Assembly (NCBI GenBank): GCA_025765615.1
Contig: JAIVFJ010000018.1
Coordinates: 62,001-126,000, forward strand
Origin: Zopfochytrium polystomum
Lineage: Eukaryota; Chytridiomycota; Chytridiomycetes; Chytridiales; Chytridiaceae
DNA: 64,000 nt
Reading direction: 5' to 3'
Made by a program: the position numbers and the translations under genes. The notes under the pieces were generated by a model. It was not told the DNA's origin and made no database searches. It saw only the letters and a list, made by a program, of their open reading frames with translations. Positions 10,176 to 21,260 of this stretch are shown here, one piece after another (the stretch's first letter is position 1; every line of letters begins with the position of its first letter).

Positions 10176-10735
10176 GTAAAAACGGAGGGGAAAAATCAAA
10201 AAAAAAGAAGAAAAAAGAAAAAAAAAAGGACAAAAACACAACACAGACCCACCGAACAACCGCAACGAACGAACATTCGATCGAGCAAACGATTGATCGA
10301 ACGAGGAAACGAACGACCAAACGAACGGCAAGGATCGAAACACATCCTGTAAGACCGAAGGGAGTGACACGATGCGCTCCCCACCTCCCGCATGAACCCG
10401 CTCCATCGGAAAATCCACGGCAGATCGACCGAGCCCGCGGAGGCTCCCCGCGATTCCAACCGGCAATACCCCCACTCCTGATTTCCCCGCTCCCAATCTC
10501 CCTGCAAGAGTTGGATTTTTTTTTTGCATCCTTCGTCTGATCATTGTCTCTGCATCGTTTAGATTCTCCCGAGTAAAACGATCTGGAAACCGTTGCGCTG
10601 CCCCTGGTAAGATGGCACAACCATACAACAACCACCAGACTTGTCAGCACAATGCCCCCACCCCACTCATTTGATGAATCATTGCGACACCCTTCCATTC
10701 TCCCTCCCTCACATACTTCATCCAACTAATGTTGA
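10176..10735 (+). other. Intergenic; right half is a duplicated NLR upstream segment
   Basis: 10190-10345 is A-rich and CGAA-rich simple-looking sequence. From about 10500 to 10735 the sequence resembles, inverted, 21010-21260 upstream of the TIR-NACHT pseudogene, so it belongs to the duplicated NLR locus. No coding frame is supported. Confidence 0.6.
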
Positions 10736-10911
10736 GTCCAGATCCGCAAAAAAGCAGTCGTTGGAAGCAGCCTGATTGAATCATCAAACACCGAAACTTT
10801 GAATTTCTGCTGGTAAGAATCAACAATTTCATTTTCCCTTTGCAGGTCCTGTGCTTGATGGCTGACAGCTTTTCATTTTCCTCATTTTTATTTTTTTTAT
10901 TTTCAAACCAG
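10736..10911 (+). promoter_or_regulatory. 5' UTR exon end and UTR intron of the TIR-NACHT-ANK gene
   Basis: A donor CTG|GTAAGA at 10813 and an acceptor ending at 10911 (TTTTCAAACCAG) would remove a 99-bp intron two bases before the ATG. The donor context is conserved, inverted, at about 20925-20940 before the pseudogene copy, supporting a shared transcribed leader. Confidence 0.5.
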
Positions 10912-10913
10912 TC

Positions 10914-13900
10914 ATGTCCACAAGCACTTCTGGCTTTGTGCAGCTCAATGCTCAACAGCACTTGGTGAAAGTCCAGTATTTTGACGATCCCGCTGTTCAT
11001 GTCCTTGAGCTTGATCATCCCACTTTGCAGAATTTGATTGAGAAGGTAGTGCGGCAACTCACATAATTCATTCTCATATCTCTTTCCACAGATATACAAG
11101 AATGCAGATGTTTTTCTCAGTCAAGACATTGAAGTTTATTTCAAGTCTGGCCCTGACCTGGAGCTTGTCAGCAAAGCTCCCACTTATGTGCGGGCATTGA
11201 TTGAGAGATCGTCTTTTCCCGACAATCTGCCCCGTTTTCAGATTCAGCTCAAGAAGGGCAAAGGCGTTGCAATTGCTCAGGGCCTTCCCAGCGTTTTGCC
11301 TGTTGCCTCTGCTTTGTCCAAAGTCTATGACTGCTTCCTTTCCTACCAGTAAGTGGGCTCACTGCATCTGCTCCTTTTCTTTTTTGTTACTGAGACCATT
11401 CCAGGTGGGGCAGCAAAGATACTGTGAAGAAGATATTTGAAGATTTGACAAAGAAGCATGGATTAGATGTGTGGTTTGATGAGAACAATATGAGTGGGTC
11501 CATCAACCAGGCCATGGCTGAAGGGATTGATTCAAGCAAAGTGTTTGTCCCTGTGCTCACTCTCACCTACCAGGTGAGCAGTTTGTTGGGTTTGTGATCA
11601 GTTGTCACTCACTCTGGATTTAGAAATCTGGCAACTGCCTGATGGAGATAAGATATGCCAAGGCTCGCAATAAACCGAAGGTCCCAGTGCGCCTGTTGCA
11701 GCAGGGAGAGGATGATCAGGGTGAAGTCTTTGCAATCACTGCAGGGTGAGTTTGTGCAATTCATACTCCAAGTGGATGCTGCTGACATTCTCATAGTTTG
11801 CTGCATGCTGATTTTGCTGGGAAAGTTCCTGGATCCCCTGGATGGGATGTTCAGATGGCCGTCCTTGTGAAAGAGATCAAGCTGCGTCAGAGTCAGTCAC
11901 CTGTCCCTGTGCCAGCTGTTGTTCAGCCACCTGTTGATCAAGTGAAACTTTGGCTCAATCCAGTAGATATTGCTGTTGACGCTGAGAGGCACAAGAATGC
12001 CTATGTCGATGGAACCAGGGAGTTTTATCTTGATAATGTGCACTCTTGGCTCCAGTCTGCTGATGTGGGCAATGTGTTGTGGCTGAACGGTGGAGCTGGC
12101 CTTGGAAAGTCTGTGATTGCCTGGCTTGTCAGCCAGCATCTGCCTGCCAAGTATGTGTTGGGTTCGATATTCTACTGCAGACATGATGATGTGCAGAAGA
12201 GCAGCCCCCAGCATGTTGTTGCCACCACCATCTGGAATCTTTGCAGTGTGCTTCCTTCCTTCAGGAAGTTTTGTGATGCTGCTTGTGCTGAAGATGCCAA
12301 GAACGGAGATTCCAGTATTCTCAAGGACCCTGAAGTTGCCTTCAAGCAGATTGTTGTTGAAGGATTGAAGCAATTGGATTCCAGCGACAAGATGAAGAAT
12401 GTTTTGCTGATTGTTGATGCGTTGGATGAATGCGGCGCTCCTGACAGCAATGAAAGGAAGAAACTCCTGGATCTCCTTGTGCTGGCCAAAAGGGAACTGC
12501 CTCCCTTTGTCAAAATATTCACCACTGGAAGGCCTGAGCAGGATGTTTTCCACACCATGATGAAGAGGGACTCAATGGTCCTTGTGCCAAGTGATGAAGC
12601 AAACAAGAAAGATATGAACCTGTTTGTTGAAGCCACCCTGTCCAAGTCATTTCCTGGTGGAGTGCTGAGTCCAGATGATGTGAAGACAGTGTCTGCTGAG
12701 ATCTATGAGAGGTCCTCTGGCATTTTCCAGTTTGCTTGCCTTGCCTGTGATGAGCTGGCCCAAGTTCCAGCAGACAAAGTTGTCAGCACTGTCAAGGGAT
12801 TCGGTGCTGGGATTGATGGGGTGTATGAGCAGTTTTTCAGATCCAGCAAGGTCAACACCAACAACTTTCGACTTGTGATGAAGGTTGTTCTTGCTGCGAA
12901 GGAACCCATACCCCAAGATGTCATTGCTGAGCTCCTGGGTGTTGCACCTCATGTGGTTGGCCAAGTTCTTGTTGAGGCAAGTATCAATTCAAATTCAATT
13001 TGATTTTTATTACCAAGACCTAACAATATTGCAGATTCATCGTATTCTGGATGTCAGTGACCATGGCAAGGTCAAAGTGATGCACAAGAGTCTCTCAGAT
13101 CACCTTATTTCAAGCACAAGATGTTCAGACCACCAGTTCTTCATTGATATTTTGGAAGCAAGAAATGAAATTGCTCAGTCCTGTTTGAGGATTATGCTGC
13201 AGCACTATCAATCAGTTGAAAACAAGTATGAAGCCCTGAATGGGACTGCTGGGTTCATCCCTGAGAATGCCACAGCCCAGTATGCCTTCAAGTTTTGGTT
13301 TGACCACCTGGATGAAGCCAGGCGTGATGTGGTTGCCAGTTGGACTGAGTGGAGGGAGTTTGCTGAAGTGGACAAGTTTGGGCCAGCAGTGCTATGTGTG
13401 GGAATCATGTGGAAGTCTGAATGGCTTGTTCAGAGTGTTCTAGCTGCAGGAGATGGCAAGATACTTGTCACAAGGGCCAAGCAACTAAGAGTCTTTTCTT
13501 CGAACCTGCTGTATGAGGCTGCAAGGAGAGGATTGACGTCAGCATGCAGATCTTTGATTGAGGAAGGAGGTGAAGATGTTAATTCCAGAGGCAATAGTCG
13601 GGGTGACAAGATGCAATATGGTGAAGTGAACAGGACCCCTTTAATGGTTGCAGCAATGAATGGACATTCGCAAGCCGTCCTTGCCCTTTTAGGGTTGGGG
13701 GCAGACCACAACCTTGTTGATGGATCTGGAAGGACAGCCTTCCGTTATGGCTGCACAGCTACTTTTGAAAAGTGGAGGAACGAATTGCAAAAATCTGTAA
13801 GTGTGCAAAATTTTTAATGGCTGATTGAATTCTCACAAACAACAACAGACAAACACAGATCCCAAATGGCATTTTTTTGAAAGCATTCATGATGAACAGC

Positions 13901-14877
13901 AGCTTCATGAATGGTTTCTGGCAAATAGCAGCAGCCTTGGTGAAGTTGACTTGACTGGAAGGACGCCACTCCATGTTGCCTCGGAAAAGGGCCATTTGGA
14001 AGTTGTCAAATGGTTGGTGCAGCAGGGTGCCACTGTGGATGCTGAGAACAAGGACAAGGCAACACCACTCTACATTGCATCTCAGAACGGCCATTTGGAA
14101 GTTGTGAAGTGGTTGGTGCAGCAGGGTGCCACTGTGGATGCTGAGGAAGTGGACAAGTGGACACCACTCCACATTGCATCTGAGAACGGCCATTTGGAAG
14201 TTGTGAAGTGGTTGGTGCAGCAGGGTGCCACTGTGGATGCTGAGACCAACAACAAGTATACACCACTCCACATTGCATCTAATAATGGCCATTTGGAAGT
14301 TGTGAAGTGGTTGGTGCAGCAGGGTGGCACTGTGGATGCTGAGGACAAGGACAAGTGGGCACCACTCCACTTTGCATCTCAGAACGGCCATTTGGAAGTT
14401 GTGAAGTGGTTGGTGCAGGAGTGTGCTACTGTGGATTTTGAGGGCAAGGACAAGTGGACACCACTCCACTTTGCATCTGAGAACGGCCATTTGGAAGTTG
14501 TGAAGTGGTTGGTGCAGCAGGGTGCCACCGTGGATGCTGAGGAAGAGGACAAGTTGACACCACTCCACATTGCATCTTATGGCGGCCATTTGGAAGTTGT
14601 GAAGTGGTTGGTGCAACGGGGTGCCACTGTGGATGCTGAGGCCAAGGACAAGTGGACACCACTCCACATTGCATCTCAGAACGGCCACCTGGAAGTTGTG
14701 AAGTGGTTGATCTCTCAGAAAGCAAATGCCTCTGCTGTGAACTCTTTTGGTCAAAGACCTTTCGATATTGCCAAAAAGAAAGGCCACAAGGACATTGCTG
14801 AATTTCTGGATGGGCAAATTCGTTCAGGCAACCATCGTCGTGGCCTCTTTGGGTTGTTTAGGAGGTCACAGAAGTGA
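10914..14877 (+). CDS. TIR-NACHT-ankyrin NLR-like receptor (gene 1)
   Basis: Seven coding exons (10914-11045, 11092-11348, 11405-11573, 11624-11745, 11797-12976, 13035-13796, 13849-14877), all phases consistent, giving 1216 aa. Residues 1-120 are an unassigned N-terminal domain. Residues 123-235 are a TIR domain: YDCFLSYQ, GLDVWFDENNMSG, and NCLMEI with a Glu where NAD-cleaving TIRs have their catalytic acid. Then NACHT: Walker A GGAGLGKS at 325-332, Walker B LLIVDALDEC near 430-440, helical/winged region with MHKSLSDHL. C-terminal ankyrin repeats follow. This is the tripartite plan of NLR immune or allorecognition receptors: effector, oligomerising NTPase, ligand-sensing repeats; cytoplasmic location is inferred. 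The fifth intron is GC-AG. Codon third positions are far less GC-rich than in the housekeeping genes. Paralogues: 57392-62329 and a pseudogene at 19427-20837. Confidence 0.88.
13954..14730 (+). repeat. Tandem 99-bp ankyrin-coding repeats
   Basis: Eight consecutive 33-residue ankyrin units plus a divergent ninth (RPFDIAKKKGH). Units are almost identical in DNA (GGCCATTTGGAAGTTGTGAA recurs). Differences cluster just before TPLH and in the two residues before GH (SQNGH, SENGH, SNNGH, SYGGH). Confidence 0.92.
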
Positions 14878-15300
14878 CTTTTCTATCCTTAATTCATTCT
14901 ACATTGTTTGTCAGGAAAATGGTCTTTTGACACTTCTTCAGTTTATGAATGTGTACCCAACTCCATGTCCCTTTCTCAACTTGACTTTTTGATAAACCAT
15001 CCAAGCTGAAGCCGGCTAATCTTCATTTTTCATTGCCTTTTGTGATGCCAGAAAGGAAATTGTTCTGCTAAGAGAGAATTGTTTATTGAAAGAGATGATC
15101 AGTTGAATTGCTCTTTTTGTTGAATATGGTTGTGTCTTTGGCCCACTGTGAGTGTCTCGTTTTGTGAGTGGGCAGTGATCTGGAGTGTGTGTTGTTGGAG
15201 TATAAGCACATTGGTATAGGTTTTTTCAAGATCCTTTGACTGGTTTGTACTCTCCTGAGGGTATTTAAGTGCTGCATGTTTAATAAGGTACCTGAGGTTG
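14878..15300 (+). other. 3' UTR and intergenic DNA after gene 1
   Basis: AT-rich sequence with no supported gene. The 3' end of the NLR transcript must lie here; no single polyadenylation signal is convincing. Confidence 0.4.
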
Positions 15301-15308
15301 GATAGGAA

Positions 15309-15937
15309 TTAATCTGGAGCCATGGTTATTTCTTTGGGCACATACTCCATGAAGTTTTGGCAATGCGAGGGGATTGAGACTGGGAGTTGGGCAGCACTCA
15401 GGGCAGTATCATCTGTCAGCTGCAGTTCTGTGTCAGCGATCGGCACAGCAGAGGTGGCTCGTTCGGCAGTGGATAGCGGGGGTGGTTGGACAGTCAGAGG
15501 TGTTGTGCAAACAGCAGCTTGAATGTGGGGCTTGGCCATGTGAACGTCATTGGCGGCTGCTGTGGTACCTGAATAGCGAGCAACCCAAGAATTTGTGCTC
15601 AAAAGTGCCAGCGCAAAATCTGTCCTGCTGAAATGAAGCGCATGAGGGCCACTGCCTTGGCTTGACGAGGCCAGATTCCAGGAAGAAATCATCAAACAAT
15701 TCGTAAAGGCACCTTGAGGTATGGACTGTCTCTTGACCTCATATGGATTGGTTCAAGACTGACCGCGTGCTCAGTTTGCAACATATCAGTGGCAATGGGC
15801 AAGGCAGTGGTGTCTTCTGCATTCGAGACAGGAACTGCAGCCTGCGGAGTGGGGCAATCTGGATCACTTGGAGCAGAATTTTCGACCAAAGGAGCCTTAA
15901 TAAGTGCCAGGTCAAAGAGTTCCAAATGCGACTCCAA
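15309..15937 (-). other. Two adjoining open frames, possibly a degraded gene
   Basis: Frames 15692-15937 (81 aa) and 15309-15695 (128 aa) overlap by four bases in different phases. Both are rich in Ala, Thr, Pro and Leu and share a similar pattern (PLSTAERATSAVPIADTE and VPVSNAEDTTALPIATDM), as if a repeat unit of about 45 aa occurred twice. No ATG, splice or family evidence; chance frames cannot be excluded. Confidence 0.25.
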
Positions 15938-17350
15938 AGAGATGTCCTGAGTCGTGGGGCTTGATCCTTGCGTTTCTTGGAAGTGCGAACAACATTGAAG
16001 TGAAGGGATGAATATTCTTAGTTTTGAAGCTTGATGCCTGCGCTTCGCTCATATGGCACCCATCTCGGCTCAGTCACGTGCTCTCAATGAAAAACAAAGA
16101 CTGGGAGCCAACGGGGCCAGCGGGGGTGCGCTTACACAGACAGCGCAGGAACGGCCGAAGGAAGGTGTGTGCAGTGTGTAACGGAGATTGCGAGAAAGGC
16201 TTGGGTTGGGTTGAGTTGCCGTTTGCAGTGGGGCGAAGGGAAGCGCCAGCGACTGCCTAATTCGACGCCACTGTTCGATCCCAACCCTAACCCTCGCCAC
16301 AGATTCGTGCCTGACCGCGCGGGTCGGGTCGATGGTGACAGGATGTGGAGGTTTCGCGAATCATCGTCCAAAAATATACCGTCGTGGCGAAGGAACTGGA
16401 GTGTAAAAGCCCTGGCGGGCTTTCGGGAAGGGTGGGCGGGTTGAGCCTCAATCAATCACAACGCCTTCTCTCTTTCTCTCTCTCTCTTTCTCGCTCAGGC
16501 ACAAAACAGAAAGCATCTGCAAGGTGGCCCAGCGGCTGGGGCCGCCAAGGGGCTATCCGTCCGTGTAGGTGTGTGCGCATTATTGGAACGGCGGAGGGTC
16601 GTCAGCCAAAAATTTTCAGAGTCGCGGCGTCGTCAGTTTGTCTCATCAGGAAAATTCAAAGTGCGGTCATCCCCGCACCGACCCCAACCACCTGACTTCC
16701 TGCGATAAGCTTGTGGCTTTTATCTTTATGTTCTCTCAACGCCCTTCTGCGGCCGTCACCATCAAACATGGCCCTTGCCATTTGCATCCACCGCTGCCCC
16801 GCAGACCGCCATCGCCGTCTTTCCCCCTCGACCTGGTCTGACACGCGCGCAACGCCTACTTCCGCTTCGCACCTTTGGGCCGCCACGCTTGCAGAGGTGC
16901 ATGCGTCCCGGCGGCGTCTCGCAACGACTCGGCGTAGACGCTCATCCGTTTTGCCGCCTGCTGTTCGCCGTCCTGCAGCGACTGTTCCTTGGCACTGGCG
17001 GCCACCGCGGTGGCAGCATCGCCGCAGCCACAACCACGCTACCCTCGTCGCCGTCGTCGTCGTCGTCGTCTGCGTCGCGCCACCGCTTGGCTCCGGCAAC
17101 AGGGACTTCAAATCCGGGCGCCGGCGCGGACGCAGAGCAGCCGCCGCCGCCGCATCGCCGCCGCTTCCTCTCTCTGCAGCCAACGCCGCCGCCAGCAGCG
17201 TTTTAGCGCCGTCGCTCTCGTCTTCTTCGTCGCTGCCGTCCTCCAAATCAGGAAGTCCTCCATTTTCTCGTCGTCGCCGGCGCAGAGGGATGGGGACGAC
17301 GGCAGCGGAATTAAGAGAATTGTTTTTTGCCGAGGGACTCGAATTGCGCG
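15938..17350. other. Island of mixed then GC-rich DNA, no supported gene
   Basis: From about 16050 the DNA turns GC-rich, with CT-rich (16465-16500) and CGTCGT-rich (17045-17075) stretches. Overlapping long frames exist on both strands but have the Arg/Ala/Ser-rich composition of GC-rich shadow frames. A short minus-strand stretch near 16880-17030 reads like a charged helix (KEQSLQDGEQQAAKRMSVYA) and could be a gene remnant. Confidence 0.35.
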
Positions 17351-17356
17351 GACGAT

Positions 17357-17892
17357 GCAGTTGAGGATGACGTCAACAAAGAAGATCTTTGACGCATCAA
17401 GCACGACCAAACTAAAGCAAATAAGAAGCTCCAATCCCATTTGGAGAGAAAAAGAAAGCCTGACCTTCGGAGATTACTGAGGAGGAAGTTATCTCTTGGC
17501 TGGAGTCAAAATTCACAACCTGAGACCAGGCTGTAACAACAGAGGATCTCCCCTCTCTTGCCAAGAAGGTCCAGCGTAAAGGATATCCCAGCAAGAGCAT
17601 TGAGGCGTGTAAGTATGAGTATAACGCCTTGGTTGCCTGCCTTCCTGAGGAATGCTCTCACCGCCGAAACAGTAGTGACGTCATAAAGACTGGAAGCTTG
17701 TGCATAACGAGTTTTGAGATGAGGACATGAAAGCACTCTCAGATGACCACGATTCCCTGCTGGATTTTGTTGCCAATATTCAAAGGCAACGTGAACATAT
17801 TCGAAACATCGAGCAGGGTGCTCCAAAGCGCAAGCACCACCGCCATCACCGCTCTCAAGCAAACTCTGATTCAGAGTCGGAGGAGTCATAAC
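17357..17892 (+). pseudogene. Degraded coding sequence, unknown protein
   Basis: Consecutive segments in shifting frames read like one charged protein. DAVEDDVNKEDL, stop, RIKHDQTKANKKLQSHLE; then SEITEEEVISWLESKFTT, stop, DQAVTTEDLPSLAKKVQRKG and SKSIEACKYEYNALVACLPE; finally DSLLDFVANIQRQREHIRNI ending in a His/Arg-rich and acidic Ser tail (SDSESEES) with a stop at 17887-17889. At least two in-frame stops and one or more frame changes. No family recognised; a mobile-element protein is one possibility. Confidence 0.4.
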
Positions 17893-18210
17893 CCTGGAGG
17901 TCAATCAAGGCTTTACAGCTGTATTCCCTAGGGTGATATGTCAGAAAGGGGATTTTGCCATAAAGCAATATTTTATGGGTCCTTCCACCTGATCTCCCTG
18001 GCAAAGACGGTCTGTTGGGTGGGTCCTTTCTTTATGGGAGCGAGCACCCAGCTTGGAGCTGATGCTTCCACTGGGGATATTTCAGTGATATCGTCGAAGG
18101 ACGGACGATCCATTCAGTTTCCAGGTTATTGTTTAGGAGACCTCGTCCCGTATCACCAGTTCCTGCCAAACGCGGAGGAGCTGGGTTTTTGGGTAGGGCA
18201 CTAGGGCTGC
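17893..18210 (+). other. No feature seen
   Basis: About 320 bp between the degraded frame and the truncated LTR. A short 88-codon frame (17938-18204) has no supporting motif. Confidence 0.35.
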
Positions 18211-18466
18211 TGTCAGGAACATGGCAGGACAGGGCAAGGCAGACATGGAACTGGGAGGAGTGATGATTGTATTGGATACAATAATTCACTTGAGGGATGG
18301 GACAGGTCCCCCATCCCCCCTTTTATACCTTTTGAGAGTCTTCCTTGTCAAGACTCAAAGAAAGTTCCAGAAAGAGCAATTAGTAATACAATGATACCAA
18401 TGATACCAATGACAACAAGACAAGTCAGGAAAGCAAAGAAGGTTCCAGAAGGTTCCAGAAGGTTCT
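18211..18466 (-). repeat. Truncated chromovirus LTR
   Basis: Matches the 353-bp LTR from its TGTCAGGAAC end through the TATA region and the first GAA/TTC units, then breaks off. About 95 bp, holding most heat-shock units and the other terminus, are missing. More diverged than the LTRs of the complete elements. Confidence 0.88.
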
Positions 18467-18652
18467 GCTTCATACAACCTAGTACCATTTTGATCAGCGA
18501 CAGAATTGGGGAATGCATTATGATGCTATCATGGCTTCTTCTTCTCTCACACCTTTGTTGGCGGACCATCATCTTGCTTGGAAGGCTTCGGATCCTGTCC
18601 TGGTCTTGGTGATGTACTGCGTCAATATGGCAGTTGACCACAGAATCTCCAA

Positions 18653-19024
18653 TGTGAGACTGTGCTCTCTAAATCTCCCCACCCTGGGCTGGAGGTGGAA
18701 ATACAGCAATGGCCTAAATACCAATCCCATCTAATGAAAAGGGCAAAAGAAGGTGTTTAGGCGTCACCAGACACGAAAATGTGTTTGGAGTCTACTAAAG
18801 CCCATCATCAAACACAAAAGAAAAACTCTTTAAGCACAAAAAAGAGCAGCCATCACACATCTAAGATCGAAACATAAGAAAAGTGTGACAAGGGTGGCAC
18901 AATCACAAAAGAAAGTGCAAAATGCCTCTGGTTCAAGACACTGAGAAACCTCAATGGCAAAGCCAAAGGGACTCAATCACTCAGTAAGGAATGAGACTCA
19001 GGGCAACAAAGGGGGCGCCTAAGG
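18653..19024 (+). repeat. 5' part of dispersed repeat family C
   Basis: About 370 bp similar to 29433-29805, beginning TGTGAGACTGTGCTCTCTAA and ending at GGCGCCTAAGG, where the family B repeat abuts. The TG start suggests another LTR family. Confidence 0.7.
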
Positions 19025-19426
19025 TGTAAACAGTCTACTCTGAGTGAGTGAGTGGAAGGAGTGAATGAAGTGGAGATGTGTGTTTGTGGGTGGTCCTTCT
19101 CCCCAACTTGGAGAGAAAGAGAAAAAAACTCTGTTATGAATTATTGATGATATGCATGCAATTATAGTTGCTAGGCAAGCGTGACTGGCACAGGGTAAAA
19201 ACCTCTCCTATATTAATTGCTTGAGCAGAGGAGGAGGGAAACTGTTGACACTGGGTTTCTGTTCCACTTAATACTCAGAGTATTTGTCAACAGCGCAAGC
19301 CAGCTCCCAGGTCTGCATTGGCAGTGGCTCGCTCTCCCATGGGCATCGTGAGAAAGATAACTGACAGTCACAATAGGTTCAGGTCCGTCTTGTGCCTCTT
19401 GCTGCTAACCTGTCAGTTCAGCCACA
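19025..19426 (-). repeat. Family B solo-LTR-like repeat abutting the NLR pseudogene
   Basis: Same sequence as 6167-6578 in the opposite orientation. Its far end merges with the NLR pseudogene through the shared bases TGGCTGAAC/GGAACTGAC, consistent with a microhomology-mediated junction that removed the rest of the NLR gene. Confidence 0.75.
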
Positions 19427-20837
19427 ACGCATTGCCCACATCTGCAGACTGGAGCCAAGAGTGCACATTATCCAGATAAAACTTCCTGGTTCCATTCACA
19501 TAGGCAATCCTGTGTCTCTCAGTTTCAACAATAATATCTACTGGCTTCAGCCAAAGTTCACCTGATCAACAGGTGGCTGAACAACAGCTGGCACAGAGAC
19601 AGGTTTCTGACTCTGACTCAGCTTGATCTCTTTCACAAGGAAGGCCATCTGATCATCCCATCCAGGGGATCCAGGAACTTTCCCAGCAAAATCAGCATAC
19701 AGCAAACTGAGAATATGTCAGCAGAGTCCACTTGGATTCCAAATTGCAAAAAAAGACTTACGCTGCAGTGATTGTAAAGACTCTCCCTGAGCATCCTCTT
19801 CCTGCTGCAACAGGCGCAGTGGGACTTTTGGTTTATTGCGATCCTTGGCATATCTTATCTCCACCAGGCAGTTGCCAGATTTCTAAATCCAGAGTGAGTG
19901 ACAACTGATCACAAACCCAACAAACTGCTCACCTGGTAGGTGAGAGTGAGCACAGGGACAAACACTTTGCTTGAATCAATCCCTTCAGCCATGGCCTGGT
20001 TGATGGACCCACTCATATTGTTCTCATCAAACCACACATCTGATCCATGCTTCATGTTTCAGGTCTTCAAAAATCTTCTTCACAGTATCTTTGCTGTCTG
20101 TTGAGGGCGATCTAGGCGCCCTGCACAGTGATTGGGGATGAAGAAGTTCCCATTTATTGTAAGGATGTGCTTGGGAAGGGGCAACACGATCAAGGCATAC
20201 CTGCACAGTGATTGGGAATGAAGAAGTTCCCATGATCACTGAGTGTAAACAAGAACTGATTATAAAGGACCTCAGAGAATAGGGAGAAAAAGAAGAAGTG
20301 AAGGAAATTGGCAAAGGAAGGGTCTTGTGCATTATTTTTTCTCAACACTGTCCCAGATGAAAAAAATTTAGTAAAAAAGGGAGGGGATGCAGTGGTCTTG
20401 TGAGGCCACTTACTGGTAGGAAAGGAAGCAGTCATAGACTTTGGACAAAGCAGAGGCAATGGGTGGAGCACTTGGAAGAGGTTTTGGAACTGCAGTGCCT
20501 TTGCCCTTTTTGATATGATTCTGAAAACAGGGCAGGTTGGGAAAAGCTGATCTCAATCAATTTCTGGACATAAGTGGGAGCTTGGCTGACACATTCCAGG
20601 TCAGCGCCAGACTTCAAATTGGCTGAGGAAAGCATCTGCATTCTTGTATATCTGTTGAAATGAATATCAGAATGAATGTTGTGTGAGTGGGCCTACTACC
20701 TTCTCAGTCAAATTCTGCAAAGTGGGATGATCAAGCTCAAGGACCTCAACAGCATGATCGTCAAGGTACCGGACTTTCACCAAGTGCTTTTGAGTGTTGA
20801 GAAGCACAAAGCCAGAACTTTTTGTGGACATGGCTTT
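19427..20837 (-). pseudogene. TIR-NACHT NLR pseudogene, 5' part only
   Basis: Homologous to gene 1 (10914-14877). Exon 1 (from MSTKSSGFVLLN, about 20703-20837) is well kept. Exon 2 (20410-20650) is frameshifted. The TIR exon (DSKDTVKKIFEDL, about 20060-20100) is interrupted by unrelated sequence, including a 33-bp direct repeat (20121-20153 and 20201-20233). Exon 4 (NCLVEIRYAKDRNKPKV, about 19780-19880) and the start of exon 5 follow, with stops. Homology ends exactly at SADVGNALWLN, just before the NACHT P-loop, where repeat B begins. No ankyrin part remains. Confidence 0.9.
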
Positions 20838-21260
20838 TTCAAAGCAAATATTAGGAAAATAGAAAGCCACCAGCCATCAACCTTCACGCAGAAGACTTGC
20901 AGAGGAAAAATGAACAAGCAAATATTTGGTTCTTACCAGCGCATAAATTCAAAGTTTTGGTCTTTGAGGATTCAATCAGGTTGCTTCCAATGACTGCATT
21001 TGCTGATTTGGACTCAACTTAGTGGGATGAAGTATGTGGGGTGGGGAATGGAGTTGTGGTTGGGCATTGGAACAACGCCAAATCTGGTGGTTGTTGTGTG
21101 GATATGCCATCTTACTGGGGTGCAAGGTTACCAGATTGTTGTACTAGGAAGAATCGGGATAATGCAGAGACCATGATCAGTGAAAGGATGCAAAATCCAA
21201 CTGTTGCTGGGGTATTGGTGTTGGGATTGCACCTGGCGTGTCAGAAGGGCACCAACAGAC
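20838..21260 (-). other. Duplicated upstream region of the NLR pseudogene
   Basis: Inverted similarity to 10500-10910 upstream of gene 1, including the conserved UTR splice-donor context. The original duplication therefore carried the promoter and leader as well as the coding part. Confidence 0.65.

Noticed and set aside
15692..15937. Open frame as a confident small gene
   Set aside because: Low-complexity composition, no start or splice support; kept only as a weak feature.
16278..16297. CCCTAACCCT as a telomeric repeat
   Set aside because: Only about two units, in unique DNA; too short to claim an interstitial telomere.
16656..17364. Long overlapping frames on both strands in GC-rich DNA
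   Set aside because: Arg/Ala/Ser-rich composition and mutual overlap indicate shadow frames; no motif or splice series.
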